Of a stretch of 64,000 nt of DNA, positions 34,701 to 43,455 are shown piece after piece. The notes under the pieces are model-generated. The model searched no databases, had not been told where the DNA came from, and saw nothing but the letters and a program-made list of their open reading frames with translations. Source of the stretch: Syntrophus aciditrophicus SB (GTDB taxonomy: Bacteria > Desulfobacterota > Syntrophia > Syntrophales > Syntrophaceae); the NCBI RefSeq assembly GCF_000013405.1, contig NC_007759.1, positions 372,001 through 436,000 on the forward strand, in the 5' to 3' direction. Position 1 is the first letter of the stretch. Each line of letters opens with the position of its first letter. A program made the position numbers and the translations under genes.

Positions 34701-34981
34701 CCACAACCCGCTACAACATCAGCAGCCGGCTGCTCACTTCCGCCGCGGTGAACTGGATTCCCGCGGCCTGGCCTGCGGTGGGCGCAGCGGGTCCGGACCA
34801 GCAGACACCCAACCTGATCTCTATCATACAGGAGATCGTCAGCCGTCCCGGCTGGCAGTCGGGCAACAGCCTGGCGCTGATCGTCACAGGCTCAGGAACG
34901 CGAACCGCCTCCGCTTATGAGCGCTCGGCGAGTCAGGCGCCGCAGCTCCTGGTCACGTATTCGACCTCGACCGCGCCATAA
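31766..34981 (+). CDS. Giant secreted beta-propeller/PKD protein (second copy)
   Basis: The protein has 1071 residues from a TTG start; the first copy has ATG at the same spot. The signal peptide and beta-propeller (to about 305) are nearly identical to the first copy. After that the architecture differs: PKD domains near 310 and 409, a DNRLRE/CBM-like domain near 508-690, PKD domains near 692 and 791, and a second DNRLRE-like domain near 889-1071. The cadherin-like repeats are absent. The block from about 32990 to 33840 is almost repeated from 34133 to 34981, so one internal module has been duplicated again. It is probably extracellular, with the same general role as its neighbour. It ends the amino-sugar operon. 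Confidence 0.85.
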   Translation: MKATRYLLAVLAALFAFSGFFEPAVLAAETVTAVLERITLTSEFSPPSPDPAGIVYLSDSNTLLISDCEVDEMPPYFTGKNLFEATLGGSLLGTLTTTSFSNEPTGVGYDPSTRRLFVSDDDEGRIWIVKPGSDGVYNTADDILASFRTSLFAIADPEDVVFDSWRGHLVVIDGTGEEVWDISPGANGVFDGASGDDQASHFDTEAMGIHDPEGIAFDTNNGHLYLLSSKCDRIAETTVSGTLIRYIDISRLKTSYGAKMCAGLTYAPSSSITGKMNLYMVTRGVDNGADPYENDGRIYEISFPPLGPSNNVAPVVNAGPDQTITLPGSAVLAGTASDDGLPNPPATLTYSWITVSGPGTVTFGSASSLASTASFSSAGTYTLRLTVSDSALSSSDDVVVTVQSSTSTNLAPVVNAGADQTITLPGSAALAGTASDDGLPNPPAALTYAWSTVSGPGTVNFGSASSLTTTASFSSAGTYTLRLTVSDSVLSSSDDVVVTVNDSGGTEPQSFSVRVSAGSDDAEEFTSSNGWIYLTGNDLELIHDSEDQIVGMRFNSIPIPAGATILDARVQFTVKDATTGACSLVIRGQAADHATTFTTSRYNISSRLLTSAAVNWIPAAWPAVGAAGPDQQTPNLSSILQEIVSRPGWQSGNSLALIVTGSGTRTASAYERSASQAPQLLVTYSTSTTPANSAPVVNAGADQTITLPGSATLAGTASDDGLPSPPAALTYAWSTVSGPGTVTFGSASSLATTAGFSSAGTYTLRLTVSDSVLSSSDDLVVTVQSSTSTNLAPVVNAGADQTITLPGSAALAGTASDDGLPSPPATLTYSWSKVSGPGTVTFGSASSLATTASFSAAGTYILRLTVSDSVLSSSDDVVVTVNDSGGTEPQSFSVRVSLGSDDAEEFTASNGWIYLTGNDLELIYDTQVQIVGMRFNNIPIPNGATILDARVQFTVKDATTGVCSLVIRGEAADHATTFTTTRYNISSRLLTSAAVNWIPAAWPAVGAAGPDQQTPNLISIIQEIVSRPGWQSGNSLALIVTGSGTRTASAYERSASQAPQLLVTYSTSTAP

Positions 34982-35160
34982 ACCGGAGGGCGAGTAGAAA
35001 ATATTCCGGCCTCTCCGGAAAATCGGATGGAATGGAAAAATCCGTTTGCAGAAGTCGGTTTTTCCCTTTACTCGAATTTTGGGTGTGAATTTTTAAATTT
35101 TTACATCCAGAAAAGGAACGAATAAATTAAATTATTGAACAAAATTTGTTTGCCGCATGG
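34982..35160 (+). other. Spacer after the giant genes
   Basis: Non-coding. A small perfect hairpin TTCCGG/CCGGAA lies at 35004-35020 without a U run. The rest is AT-rich with no gene visible. The effective terminator is the next feature. Confidence 0.5.
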
Positions 35161-35190
35161 AAAAACAGGGCCGGATTGGCCCTGTTTTTT
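35161..35190 (+). terminator. Intrinsic terminator
   Basis: AAAAACAGGGCC (35161-35172), loop GGATT, GGCCCTGTTTTT (35178-35189) and further T. This is a strong GC stem with a U run, and because of the A run on the other side it could also act on the minus strand. It closes the operon containing the two giant protein genes. Confidence 0.85.
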
Positions 35191-35276
35191 TTGTTTTCCA
35201 GGCTGTCACTGCCGATCAAAACTCACACCCCTTCTTTGAAAGTATGGGCTCCTGCTGAGGGCATGTGAAGAAGTCG

Positions 35277-35292
35277 TGGTATTTTTAATGCA
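35277..35292 (+). promoter_or_regulatory. Possible sigma-54 promoter before galE
   Basis: TGGTAT-TTTTA-ATGCA places GG at 35278-35279 and GC at 35290-35291, the required 12-base offset. It lies about 130 bases before the galE start. The -12 part (ATGC for TTGC) is imperfect, and the run of T makes a chance match possible. Confidence 0.35.
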
Positions 35293-35399
35293 AATGTGAT
35301 TTAGATTTTCACCCTTCTCAATGGACAAAACGGGCTGGGCTTGCCGCAAAAATTCAGCCATTGAGAAGGCTGAACAGGAAAAAACCGAAACTCGGGTGA

Positions 35400-36419
<1,020 letters not shown>

Positions 36420-36458
36420 AACCCCTGACAATAAAACTCATACAAGAAAGGAATCCAA

Positions 36459-38108
36459 GTGAATCAATCCGATAAAACGTGGTCTGTCAGTCCTGGTGGT
36501 GAATCATTTCCTTTGCCTTTGCCGGAAGAGTACCCGGGAGAATTCGAGCGACTTCAGCAGATCGTCCAGGAGCAGCGCAGCTTGGGCCGGGAGATTGTTG
36601 TCGTCATGGGGCTGGGTTTTGTGGGGGCAGTGATGGCGGGGGTCGTGGCCGATTCGGTGGATCGCGATACCGGCAAACCGATGAAGTTCGTCATCGGGAT
36701 GCAGCGCCCTTCGGTACGATCCTATTGGAAGATCCCCCTGTTCAACCGCGGAATCGCCCCCGTGGAGGCGGAAGATCCGGAGGTCGTTCCGCTGATTGAC
36801 CGCTGCGTCAACAAGAAAAAGACCCTGATGGCCACCTATACGGATGATGTCCTTTCCCTGGCCGATGTTGTGGTCGTCGATGTCCAGTGCGACTATTTCA
36901 AGGAATGCCTGGGCAATGTCCGGGAAGGGCATGCGGAAATCGCCGCGCTGGAGGACAGCCTGCGCATCCTGGGGGAAAAGATCCGACCGGAATGCCTCGT
37001 CCTGATCGAAACGACGGTTCCGCCGGGGACAACGGAATATATCGCCTATCCCATCATCAAGAAGGCCTTTGAAAAGCGCGGACTAAAGGATGCGGAGCCT
37101 CTGCTGGGCCATTCCTTCGAGCGGGTCATGCCGGGCCGGGAGTATGTGGCCTCCATCCGGGATTTCTGGCGGGTCTGCAGCGGGATCAACGATACCGCCA
37201 GAGAGCGGGTGCGGAAGTTCCTGTCGGATATACTGAATGTGGAAAAATATCCCCTGACCGTTCTGGACCGTCCCATCGAGAGCGAGACCTGCAAGATTGT
37301 GGAAAATTCCTACCGGGCGACCCTCCTGGCCTTCCTGGATGAATGGAGCCTGTTTGCAGAACGCAACGGCGTGGATCTGATCAAGGTGATCCAGGCGATC
37401 AAGGTCCGCCCCACCCATTCCAACATGATCTTTCCCGGACCCGGGATCGGCGGTTACTGCCTGCCCAAGGACGGCGGCCTGGGGGTCTGGTCCTACCGGA
37501 CCCTGATGGGATATGATGATGAAATCTTCAGGCTGACGCCCATGGCAATCGATATCAACGACACCCGGGCGCTTCACGCCGCGGAGCTGGTGCGGGATGC
37601 CCTCAGGAACATGGGCAAGATCGTCGCGGCCTCGAAGATTGCCATTCTCGGGGCCTCATACCGGGAAGATGTGGGGGACACCCGCTACAGCGGCTCGGAG
37701 ATCCTGGTCCGCAAGCTGACGGAAATGGGCGCTGAAATTTCCGTTCATGATCCTTATGTCCAGCACTGGTGGGAGTTTGAAAAACAGGAGAGCTATCCGG
37801 CAACCGGTCACTCCTGGTCCCGATTCTTCCGCAATCAGGAAAGGCTCAGTGAACTCCGCATCAGCAAGGATCTGGGGGAGGCCCTGGATGGATCCGATGC
37901 CGCTGTCTTAGCCGTCCGTCACCAGCTCTACCTGAGCTTGACGCCGGATGATATCGTCCGCATGGCCGGTCGGCCGATTGCCGTGGTGGACTGTTTCGGG
38001 ATTCTCTATGACGAGGGAATCCGGCGGTTTATTGAACTGGGATGCGAAGTCAAAGGCCTGGGACGCGGCCACATCAGGCGGATCAAGGATCAGGTGCAAA
38101 AAAGATGA
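36459..38108 (+). CDS. UDP-glucose/GDP-mannose-type nucleotide-sugar dehydrogenase
   Basis: At 549 residues this is about 100 longer than usual family members. It has an N-terminal NAD domain with VVMGLGFVGAVMAGVVAD from about residue 50, ETTVPPGTTEY, a central dimer helix (VENSYRATLLAFLDEW), and the catalytic Cys334 in GPGIGGYCLPKDG. It oxidises C6 of a sugar nucleotide to a uronic acid in two NAD-dependent steps. Substrate is most likely UDP-glucose given galE upstream, but the divergent active-site loop makes that uncertain. The start is GTG at 36459, with AAAGGAAT before it. The extra length is spread over the N-terminus and an insertion near residue 430. Confidence 0.82.
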   Translation: MNQSDKTWSVSPGGESFPLPLPEEYPGEFERLQQIVQEQRSLGREIVVVMGLGFVGAVMAGVVADSVDRDTGKPMKFVIGMQRPSVRSYWKIPLFNRGIAPVEAEDPEVVPLIDRCVNKKKTLMATYTDDVLSLADVVVVDVQCDYFKECLGNVREGHAEIAALEDSLRILGEKIRPECLVLIETTVPPGTTEYIAYPIIKKAFEKRGLKDAEPLLGHSFERVMPGREYVASIRDFWRVCSGINDTARERVRKFLSDILNVEKYPLTVLDRPIESETCKIVENSYRATLLAFLDEWSLFAERNGVDLIKVIQAIKVRPTHSNMIFPGPGIGGYCLPKDGGLGVWSYRTLMGYDDEIFRLTPMAIDINDTRALHAAELVRDALRNMGKIVAASKIAILGASYREDVGDTRYSGSEILVRKLTEMGAEISVHDPYVQHWWEFEKQESYPATGHSWSRFFRNQERLSELRISKDLGEALDGSDAAVLAVRHQLYLSLTPDDIVRMAGRPIAVVDCFGILYDEGIRRFIELGCEVKGLGRGHIRRIKDQVQKR

Positions 38109-38224
38109 GAAAATGCCGGTCGCTGACACCGCCTTTCCTTCCCTCCAATCAGGCAATCATCCCCAGTTGTTGCTGAAACAACGCCCTGATTCAATTCATC
38201 ATTCCTCCTGAAGCATTTTTGATG

Positions 38225-38254
38225 GATGCCCGTCAGTTTGACGGGCATCTTTTC
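38225..38254 (+). terminator. Intrinsic terminator
   Basis: GATGCCCGTCA (38225-38235), loop GTT, TGACGGGCATC (38239-38249), then TTTT. The 11-pair stem is perfect. It closes the galE-dehydrogenase operon. Confidence 0.9.
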
Positions 38255-38312
38255 TGTTACTCAGAGGATCCCATGCGGCATTCAAGCGTGGCCAGAGTGG
38301 AACAGTGAACCA

Positions 38313-38346
38313 TATCACATTGTTATGAGTAATGATTATCACATTG
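38313..38346 (+). promoter_or_regulatory. Paired TATCACATTG sites upstream of the sigma-54 activator gene
   Basis: TATCACATTG occurs at 38313-38322 and again at 38337-38346, 24 bases apart. The same pair with the same spacing and orientation lies upstream of the minus-strand gene at 41931. This suggests a two-site operator. The rest of 38256-38734 is AT-rich and shows no gene; a weak -24/-12-like string at 38539 is discussed elsewhere. Confidence 0.5.
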
Positions 38347-38734
38347 CCACTGTTGAATTTAATCGATCATGAGGTTAATGTTGAATCAAAAGAGAGTCAT
38401 TTTGAACACATCATGAAAGTGAATCAAGCGGGTGCTAACAGGGCGGGGTTATCACCAGTCAGAAACGGGAATCTGAGGTCCTTACGAGAGACGTGATCGT
38501 GATCAGTAAAAACCCTTAGTCTTTCTAAGGTTATTTTCTGGCCCAATTCAGGCTTTAATTAGGAATTATACTGAACATCCTGATGGCATTTTCCCCGTGA
38601 TTCATGTAAAAAAAACAAGGGAATAACTGCAAGATACCATTGTCCACTATTATTCAATTCAATCTTTCACCTGCTCCCTGTTATTGAAGGGCGTGGCGAA
38701 GTGCAGAAAACACGGCAACAGAAAAGAAGGAAAG

Positions 38735-40621
38735 GTGGATAGAGCTTTGGCATCTCCGGTTTCACACAAAAAATCCGGCATGAAGAAATGGGCGGACAAT
38801 GTCGTCCCGATCCGGGATTCCAGACCGTTTTCCGCCGGTTATCACGATCTTGTTGACAATGCCCGAATCGGCCTTTTCAGAACCAATCTCAAAGGCGATA
38901 TTCTTTATGTCAACAAATGCGGTCTGGCGATGCTGGGTTTAGAAAATCTCGATGAGGCCAAGCCGGGAGACGCTCTCGCCTGGTATCGGAATCCGGAGGA
39001 CCGGAAAACCTTCCTGGAAAGACTGGGGAAAACCGGCCGGATCGATCAGTTTGAGGCGGAATGTGTCACGGCAAAAAGGGAATCCATTGTTCTGCTGGTC
39101 AATGCCGTCCTTGAAGGGGACGTTATAACGGGGGCGATGATCGATATTTCCGCTTTGAAGCACAAGCACGAGGCCCTCATCAGGAGGGAGAAAAGGCTGG
39201 CCGACGCCCAGCGGATCGCCCATCTGGGCTGCTGGGACTGGGACATCGTCACGGGGGAACTGTTCTGGTCCGATGAGGTCTATCGGATCTTCGGGCTGCG
39301 TCCCCAGGAATTCGGCGCGACCTATGAGGATTTTCTCGCCCGGATCCATCCCGACGACCGCCGGACCGTCGAAGAGCGTGTGAATTTGTCCCTTGCCGAT
39401 CCCGGTATCCCTTACTCGGTGAGTCACCGGATACTCCTTCCTGATGGAGCAGAATGCAAAGTATTCGAAAAGGGTGAGGTGACCTTTGACGGATTCGGCA
39501 AGCCGGTGCGCATGATCGGGACTGTCCACCCGCTTATTATGCGAAAACAGACCGAGGAGGAACTGATTCGTGCCTATGAGGAGATCCAGGCGCTGAAGGA
39601 AAAACTGGAGGCCGAAAACACCTATCTTCGTGAAGAGGTGGGTCTGCAGCATGGCGCCGGGGAAATCATCGGTGACAGCGAGGCGATCAAAAACACTATG
39701 CACAGGGCGCTTCAGGTGGCGCGCACTTCGGTGACGGTGCTTCTGACGGGTGAGACGGGTACGGGAAAGGGGATTTTCGCCCATTTCCTTCACCAGAACA
39801 GCGGCCGTGCGGACAAACCCTTCGTCCACGTCAACTGCGCCGGATTGCCCCACAACCTGATCGAGAGCGAACTTTTCGGCAGGGAAAAGGGGGCGTTCAC
39901 CGGTTCGACGGCACGGCAGATCGGCCGCTTTGAACTGGCCCACGGGGGAACCATTTTTCTCGATGAGATTGGTGAGCTTCCCCTGGAGCTGCAGGCGAAG
40001 CTTCTCAGAGTCATCGAGGACGGGAAATTCGAGCGCCTCGGCAGCCCGCATTCCATCAAGGTGGACGCGCGGATCATCACCTCGACCAACCGCAATCTCG
40101 AGGACGAGATCAGCGAAGGGCGGTTTCGGGAGGATCTTTTTTTCCGGCTCAGTGTTTTTCCGATCATCATCCCGCCCCTGCGCGAGAGAAAAGCGGACAT
40201 TCCTCTTCTGGTAGAATTTTTTACTCATAAATGCAGCAAGGTTCACAGAAAAAACATTCGCCACATCCCCGCGCAGACCATGAAGTCCCTCGAAAATTAC
40301 GGATGGCCGGGAAACGTCCGGGAGCTGATGAACGTGATCGAGCGGGCGGTGATCGTCACCCAGGGGACCGAACTCCAGCTTGCCGGACAACTCAGCGCCC
40401 ACTCTATCAGATCCAGGAAAGAGAGGGGGATCGAGGGTTCGGAAAAGCCGGCCTTCAAAGGGCTCAACGGAGTGGAACGCCGGCATATCCTCGAAACGCT
40501 TCAGGAAGCGGGATGGAAGATCGAGGGTCCGGGAGGCGCGGCGCAGCGCCTGGAAATGAACCCGAGCACCCTGAGGACCCGGATGAAAAAACTGCAGATC
40601 AAACGGCCGGAAACATTATAG
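38735..40621 (+). CDS. Sigma-54-dependent activator with two PAS domains
   Basis: About 628 residues. There are PAS domains near residues 35-145 and 160-275 (the second begins [20 protein letters not shown]), a coiled coil near 275-305, then the AAA+ domain with [14 protein letters not shown] for sigma-54 contact, FLDEIGE and WPGNVREL. A Fis-type helix-turn-helix lies at the end ([18 protein letters not shown]). It binds enhancer sites and drives RNA polymerase-sigma54 in response to a signal sensed by PAS. There is no receiver domain. I use the GTG at 38735, which has AGAAGG before it; TTG 38684 and ATG 38780 are alternatives. Nearby -24/-12 promoters at the PEP-CTERM genes are likely targets. 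Confidence 0.88.
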   Translation: MDRALASPVSHKKSGMKKWADNVVPIRDSRPFSAGYHDLVDNARIGLFRTNLKGDILYVNKCGLAMLGLENLDEAKPGDALAWYRNPEDRKTFLERLGKTGRIDQFEAECVTAKRESIVLLVNAVLEGDVITGAMIDISALKHKHEALIRREKRLADAQRIAHLGCWDWDIVTGELFWSDEVYRIFGLRPQEFGATYEDFLARIHPDDRRTVEERVNLSLADPGIPYSVSHRILLPDGAECKVFEKGEVTFDGFGKPVRMIGTVHPLIMRKQTEEELIRAYEEIQALKEKLEAENTYLREEVGLQHGAGEIIGDSEAIKNTMHRALQVARTSVTVLLTGETGTGKGIFAHFLHQNSGRADKPFVHVNCAGLPHNLIESELFGREKGAFTGSTARQIGRFELAHGGTIFLDEIGELPLELQAKLLRVIEDGKFERLGSPHSIKVDARIITSTNRNLEDEISEGRFREDLFFRLSVFPIIIPPLRERKADIPLLVEFFTHKCSKVHRKNIRHIPAQTMKSLENYGWPGNVRELMNVIERAVIVTQGTELQLAGQLSAHSIRSRKERGIEGSEKPAFKGLNGVERRHILETLQEAGWKIEGPGGAAQRLEMNPSTLRTRMKKLQIKRPETL

Positions 40622-40682
40622 AACCTGCCTGAAATCGCCTTCCTCTTCAATTATATTAATGCGGGGATTTCCTTCGGAGAAT

Positions 40683-41069
40683 TCAGGGCGAGACGCTGAT
40701 TCTTCCATTCGAATCCAGCGCGTATGTTTTTGTTCCCTTGGGGTGCTTGAACTTCGCATCGCATCGAATGGCAATGCCGGAAACGACATAGACAAACGAA
40801 CCACGAAAGGGAGGCATATCGTCATAATCGGGAGGAAGGTGGTTGCCGTCGAAAAACTTGTCCCCGGTTAAATCGACATCGGACAGGCAGGCCAGATAAA
40901 AGTTCCTAGCGCCGTTTTCAGCCTGCCGGTTGAGCTCCTTCTGCTGGCAGGCGTTATACCAGTATCCGGCCATCAGGAGCAGTATCCCCAGAATCATTCC
41001 TGTGGAAACGGTAAGTTTGATGAGTTTGAAGTAACGCTTCTCTTTTTTGCCTGTCAATGTGGTCTTCAT
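40683..41069 (-). CDS. Hypothetical membrane-anchored protein
   Basis: This 128-residue protein has a basic N-terminus, one transmembrane helix (about residues 18-37, TGMILGILLLMAGYWY) and a soluble C-terminal part that is probably periplasmic, with a CLSDVDLTGDKFFDG segment and IAIRCDAKFKH. It superficially resembles a pilin or minor pseudopilin but lacks the prepilin peptidase motif GFTLIE. No family is recognised. It is convergent with the sigma-54 activator gene, 61 bases away, without a visible terminator between them. The ATG at 41069 has only a weak ribosome site. Confidence 0.6.
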   Translation of the reverse strand: MKTTLTGKKEKRYFKLIKLTVSTGMILGILLLMAGYWYNACQQKELNRQAENGARNFYLACLSDVDLTGDKFFDGNHLPPDYDDMPPFRGSFVYVVSGIAIRCDAKFKHPKGTKTYALDSNGRISVSP

Positions 41070-41336
41070 CTGCTCTGCATTCGGGTTTCCGATCTTTTAA
41101 TCATTTCGCAAGAGAAATACGGGATGAGGTGTAACAGAATTCAGCCGTTTTACAGGCTGGAACGAAAAGAGCTGCATACTTAGAATAGAATCCGGCTGCC
41201 GGTCAATACTTGAAAATCAGTATTTTTACCTAAGAAAAAGACTTAAAATCAACCGCCGCAAAAAAGTTTTACGGGAAGCTATAAAAGAGTCCGGAATCAC
41301 CGGCATCGACATTGGTATGTTTTTTCTGTTTCCGAA

Positions 41337-41564
41337 CTAATCCCCAGTTGTGGCCCAGATAATATATTCCCTGTTGACGAAGGTAACCTTTTCGGATGCT
41401 TCCTCAGGATCTTCAGACAGAACGGTAATGAATTTATCCGTGCCCTGTTTCAGATAATCAGCCAACCGGTTAAAGTTGGCGATGTTTATTTTTCCTCTGA
41501 TAAGGGAACCATCTGACATTTTCACGATGATATTCTTATATTTTACTTCATATGTCGGAATCAT
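41337..41564 (-). CDS. Small conserved-looking hypothetical protein
   Basis: This protein has 75 residues from the ATG at 41564, preceded on the minus strand by GAGAGGAGGAGC, a strong ribosome site. A longer frame to 41735 has no such site and overlaps the next gene. The sequence (VKMSDGSLIRGKINIANFNRL...FITVLSEDPEE...VNREYIIWA) looks like a small beta-sheet protein of the type found in DUF6812-like proteins. No enzyme motif, signal peptide or helix is seen. Function unknown. It probably shares a transcript with the gene at 41683-41931. Confidence 0.6.
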   Translation of the reverse strand: MIPTYEVKYKNIIVKMSDGSLIRGKINIANFNRLADYLKQGTDKFITVLSEDPEEASEKVTFVNREYIIWATTGD

Positions 41565-41682
41565 AAACGCTCCTCCTCTCTTCGCCCTTTCATGCAACGA
41601 AATATCTGCATGAAGGGAATAAGGGCAACCGCCGTCTTGAGATTCATATCCGCCATTTCCATCCGCCGCAACGCTTCCTGAT

Positions 41683-41931
41683 CTATGAAAAAGCTGAATT
41701 TGTCGCCGTGCAGACGATTTTTGGGCGATATTCATGGGAAATTTCAGGGATAGATTTGCCTTTCATGTCATCACCGGCAATCTGAAACGCTATATAATCA
41801 CAAACCTTTTTTTTCAACTCCTCATTGCCGCACTCACACATGAAGATGGTCATTCTGAGCAGTCGCCTGTCCCAATCGCGTTCCGCTTCAGCCTCATTCC
41901 AATTCTTCTGCTGCTCGATATTCATCACCAT
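41683..41931 (-). CDS. Small hypothetical protein
   Basis: This 82-residue, highly charged, mainly helical protein has two or three cysteines (CECGNEELKKKVCDY). No family is recognised. The ATG at 41931 is preceded by GGGAGG at eight bases on the minus strand. The paired TATCACATTG-like sites at 41998-42031 lie 67-100 bases upstream, where a regulator could act. It is probably the first gene of a small minus-strand operon with 41337-41564. Confidence 0.55.
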   Translation of the reverse strand: MVMNIEQQKNWNEAEAERDWDRRLLRMTIFMCECGNEELKKKVCDYIAFQIAGDDMKGKSIPEISHEYRPKIVCTATNSAFS

Positions 41932-41997
41932 TTGGACGCCTCCCTGTCTTATTTTTTATGTAAATTTATCCTCACAATTGATTTTATTCAATATGGT

Positions 41998-42031
41998 CAA
42001 TGTGATAGTCCTCACCGAGATCAGTGTGATA
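41998..42031 (-). promoter_or_regulatory. Paired TATCACATTG-like sites upstream of the minus-strand small genes
   Basis: On the minus strand TATCACACTG (42031-42022) and TATCACATTG (42007-41998) are spaced 24 bases, exactly as in the pair at 38313-38346. The flanking AAC(C)ATATCAC is shared as well. They lie just upstream of the gene starting at 41931. A partial third copy (ATCACATATG) follows near 42038-42047. Confidence 0.5.
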
Positions 42032-42185
42032 TGTTTCATATGTGATGAAATGAAATCCCCAGTTTTTTCATGATTTGTCCGATTTGACATGGCCCACGAA
42101 AGTTCTTTTGCCTGCAGAAACCTGCCCGAAGCACCTTTTTCCCCCATCAAAAAATGAACCCGCAATATCCCACGGCATCCGTGTC

Positions 42186-42225
42186 ATGCCACGGATAAAT
42201 TTCGGTTCGATGGATGCCACGAAAT
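42186..42225 (+). promoter_or_regulatory. Candidate enhancer sites for the first PEP-CTERM promoter
   Basis: ATGCCACGGATAAAT (42186-42200) and ATGCCACGAAAT (42214-42225) lie 107 and 79 bases before the -24 element at 42293. An inverted copy (ACGGCAT) lies just before, near 42172. Similar strings precede the second PEP-CTERM promoter. Confidence 0.4.
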
Positions 42226-42291
42226 CTTTTTGATTCATGATAAATACGTAAAATTAATTACTTATATCTTTATTTTCCTGAATGTATCAAA

Positions 42292-42307
42292 CGGTATAAG
42301 TTTTGCC
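42292..42307 (+). promoter_or_regulatory. Sigma-54 promoter of the first PEP-CTERM gene
   Basis: CGGTATAAGTTTTGCC has GG at 42293-42294 and GC at 42305-42306, the invariant 12-base offset, with TTGC at -12. Transcription should start near 42318, leaving a leader of about 170 bases before the ATG at 42491. Confidence 0.7.
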
Positions 42308-42490
42308 CTGATTACATTTACCGGTGTAAAACGTCATGAAAGAGAACTTTATGAAAAATGATGTCACGTCCGGGAAATGGTTTCTGGTTTCGTTGACACT
42401 GGTGTGGTGGAGCTGGGCGGGATAAGGCGAAGAACTATGAAATAACGTTAATAACCTGCATGAGGCAACACACGCACAGGAGGTAGAGGT

Positions 42491-43063
42491 ATGAAGAACA
42501 TGAAAGTAGTAAAAGTGTTTTTGACGGCGTTATTTGCGGTTCTCATGGTCTTTGGCATCATGACCAGCGCAAGTGCTTACGTAGCTCCTTACGACGTTCC
42601 TGTTGACACTTTACAGACATGGACGATAAACACCACCCCAAACCTTGATGCAGATGATGTAAAGGGGATAGTGGGGTACACTGGGACTGCTCCTTTTGTT
42701 GAACTATACAAGAGGAATGCCGGTGATTCTTACGATACTGGTCCTTATGCATCATCTTTTGATACCACTTACGGCACCGGTAACGAAACAGCAACAATAA
42801 CATGGACGGGTTCAACTGCCGCGACATTCAATCCTCTTTATCTTCTTGTGAAAGACGGTGCGCAGGGCGATCCTGCACAGTTTATTTTTAATATAAGCAA
42901 CTGGAACGGTACTGATCCCATCAATATTGCGCAATTATGGCCGACTCAGGGCAGTATTTCCCACGTGGCCCTGTACGCGCCTGTTCCCGTTCCCGCCGCC
43001 GTGTGGCTGTTGGGGACCGGATTGATCGGTCTGGTAGGTATCCGCCGCAGGATGGTGAAATAA
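42491..43063 (+). CDS. PEP-CTERM sorting-domain protein
   Basis: This 190-residue secreted protein has a signal peptide (residues 1-29, ending TSASA), a beta-rich Ser/Thr-rich body without a recognised domain, and a C-terminal sorting signal VPVPAAVWLLGTGLIGLVGI followed by RRRMVK. The signal is the VPxPAA form of PEP-CTERM, cut and anchored by an exosortase; no exosortase gene is in this window. The protein should end up at the cell surface or in the exopolysaccharide matrix. AGGAGGTAGAGGT precedes the ATG. It is expressed from its own -24/-12 promoter and ends in its own terminator, separate from the glycan operons. Confidence 0.88.
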   Translation: MKNMKVVKVFLTALFAVLMVFGIMTSASAYVAPYDVPVDTLQTWTINTTPNLDADDVKGIVGYTGTAPFVELYKRNAGDSYDTGPYASSFDTTYGTGNETATITWTGSTAATFNPLYLLVKDGAQGDPAQFIFNISNWNGTDPINIAQLWPTQGSISHVALYAPVPVPAAVWLLGTGLIGLVGIRRRMVK

Positions 43064-43118
43064 CGAACGTTTCTCCCTATATTCTCCTGTGAACGTGAGA
43101 GATGAAAGGTGATTTGAA

Positions 43119-43163
43119 GCCTCCAGGGGTGCAAGCCGTCTGCCCTCTGGGGGCTTTGTTATC
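43119..43163 (+). terminator. Intrinsic terminator of the first PEP-CTERM gene
   Basis: A stem formed by GCCTCCAGGG and CCCTCTGGGGGC, with a loop containing GTGCAAGCCGTCTG, is followed by TTTGTT. A near-identical hairpin follows the second PEP-CTERM gene. The rest of the gap to 43253 shows a short tandem (CTGCCGGATGGATGA twice) and no gene. Confidence 0.7.
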
Positions 43164-43255
43164 CTGCCGGATGGATGAATCCTGCCGGATGGATGATCCC
43201 TGCCGAAGGTGGGAAATTGATTCGGAAACAGCCGGCCTCGAAAAATAAATCCGTT

Positions 43256-43291
43256 GAATGCCAAGGTTATCCACTGAATGCCACGGAAAAT
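43256..43291 (+). promoter_or_regulatory. Candidate enhancer sites for the second PEP-CTERM promoter
   Basis: TGAATGCCAAGG (43256-43267) and TGAATGCCACGGAAAAT (43275-43291) are direct repeats 20 bases apart, located 126 and 106 bases before the -24 element at 43384. They match the ATGCCACG strings before the first promoter. Confidence 0.4.
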
Positions 43292-43382
43292 TGCCCGTCG
43301 ATAAGAAGAACCGAAGTCTTTTCTTTCGTAAAACTATTGTAATATTAATTGATTGGAACTGTAGTTTCTTAATTGTTTCGAT

Positions 43383-43398
43383 TGGTACAAGTTTTGCC
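43383..43398 (+). promoter_or_regulatory. Sigma-54 promoter of the second PEP-CTERM gene
   Basis: TGGTACAAGTTTTGCC has GG at 43384-43385 and GC at 43396-43397, close to the consensus TGGCAC-N5-TTGC. The AAGTTTTGCC half is identical to that of the first gene's promoter. Transcription should begin near 43408, 48 bases before the ATG. Confidence 0.78.
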
Positions 43399-43455
43399 GT
43401 CATATGTGGAAGATCGGTACGAGGGACATGAAAATTACAAAAGGAGGTTATTAAT

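Noticed and set aside
28420-34981. Regular DNA repeats that could suggest a CRISPR or satellite array
   Set aside because: The repeats are 270-300 bases long, stay in frame and encode PKD or cadherin-like domains, so they are coding domain repeats.
38539-38555. TGGCCC-AATTC-AGGCT as a sigma-54 promoter for the activator gene
   Set aside because: Spacing is right but the -12 part is AGGC instead of TTGC; not convincing without transcript data.
38939-40486. 515-codon minus-strand open frame
   Set aside because: It is a shadow of the sigma-54 activator gene; no start signal and no protein-like motifs.
41337-41735. 132-codon version of the small minus-strand gene
   Set aside because: The first 57 codons overlap the neighbouring gene, lack a ribosome site and look unlike protein, whereas ATG 41564 has an excellent site.
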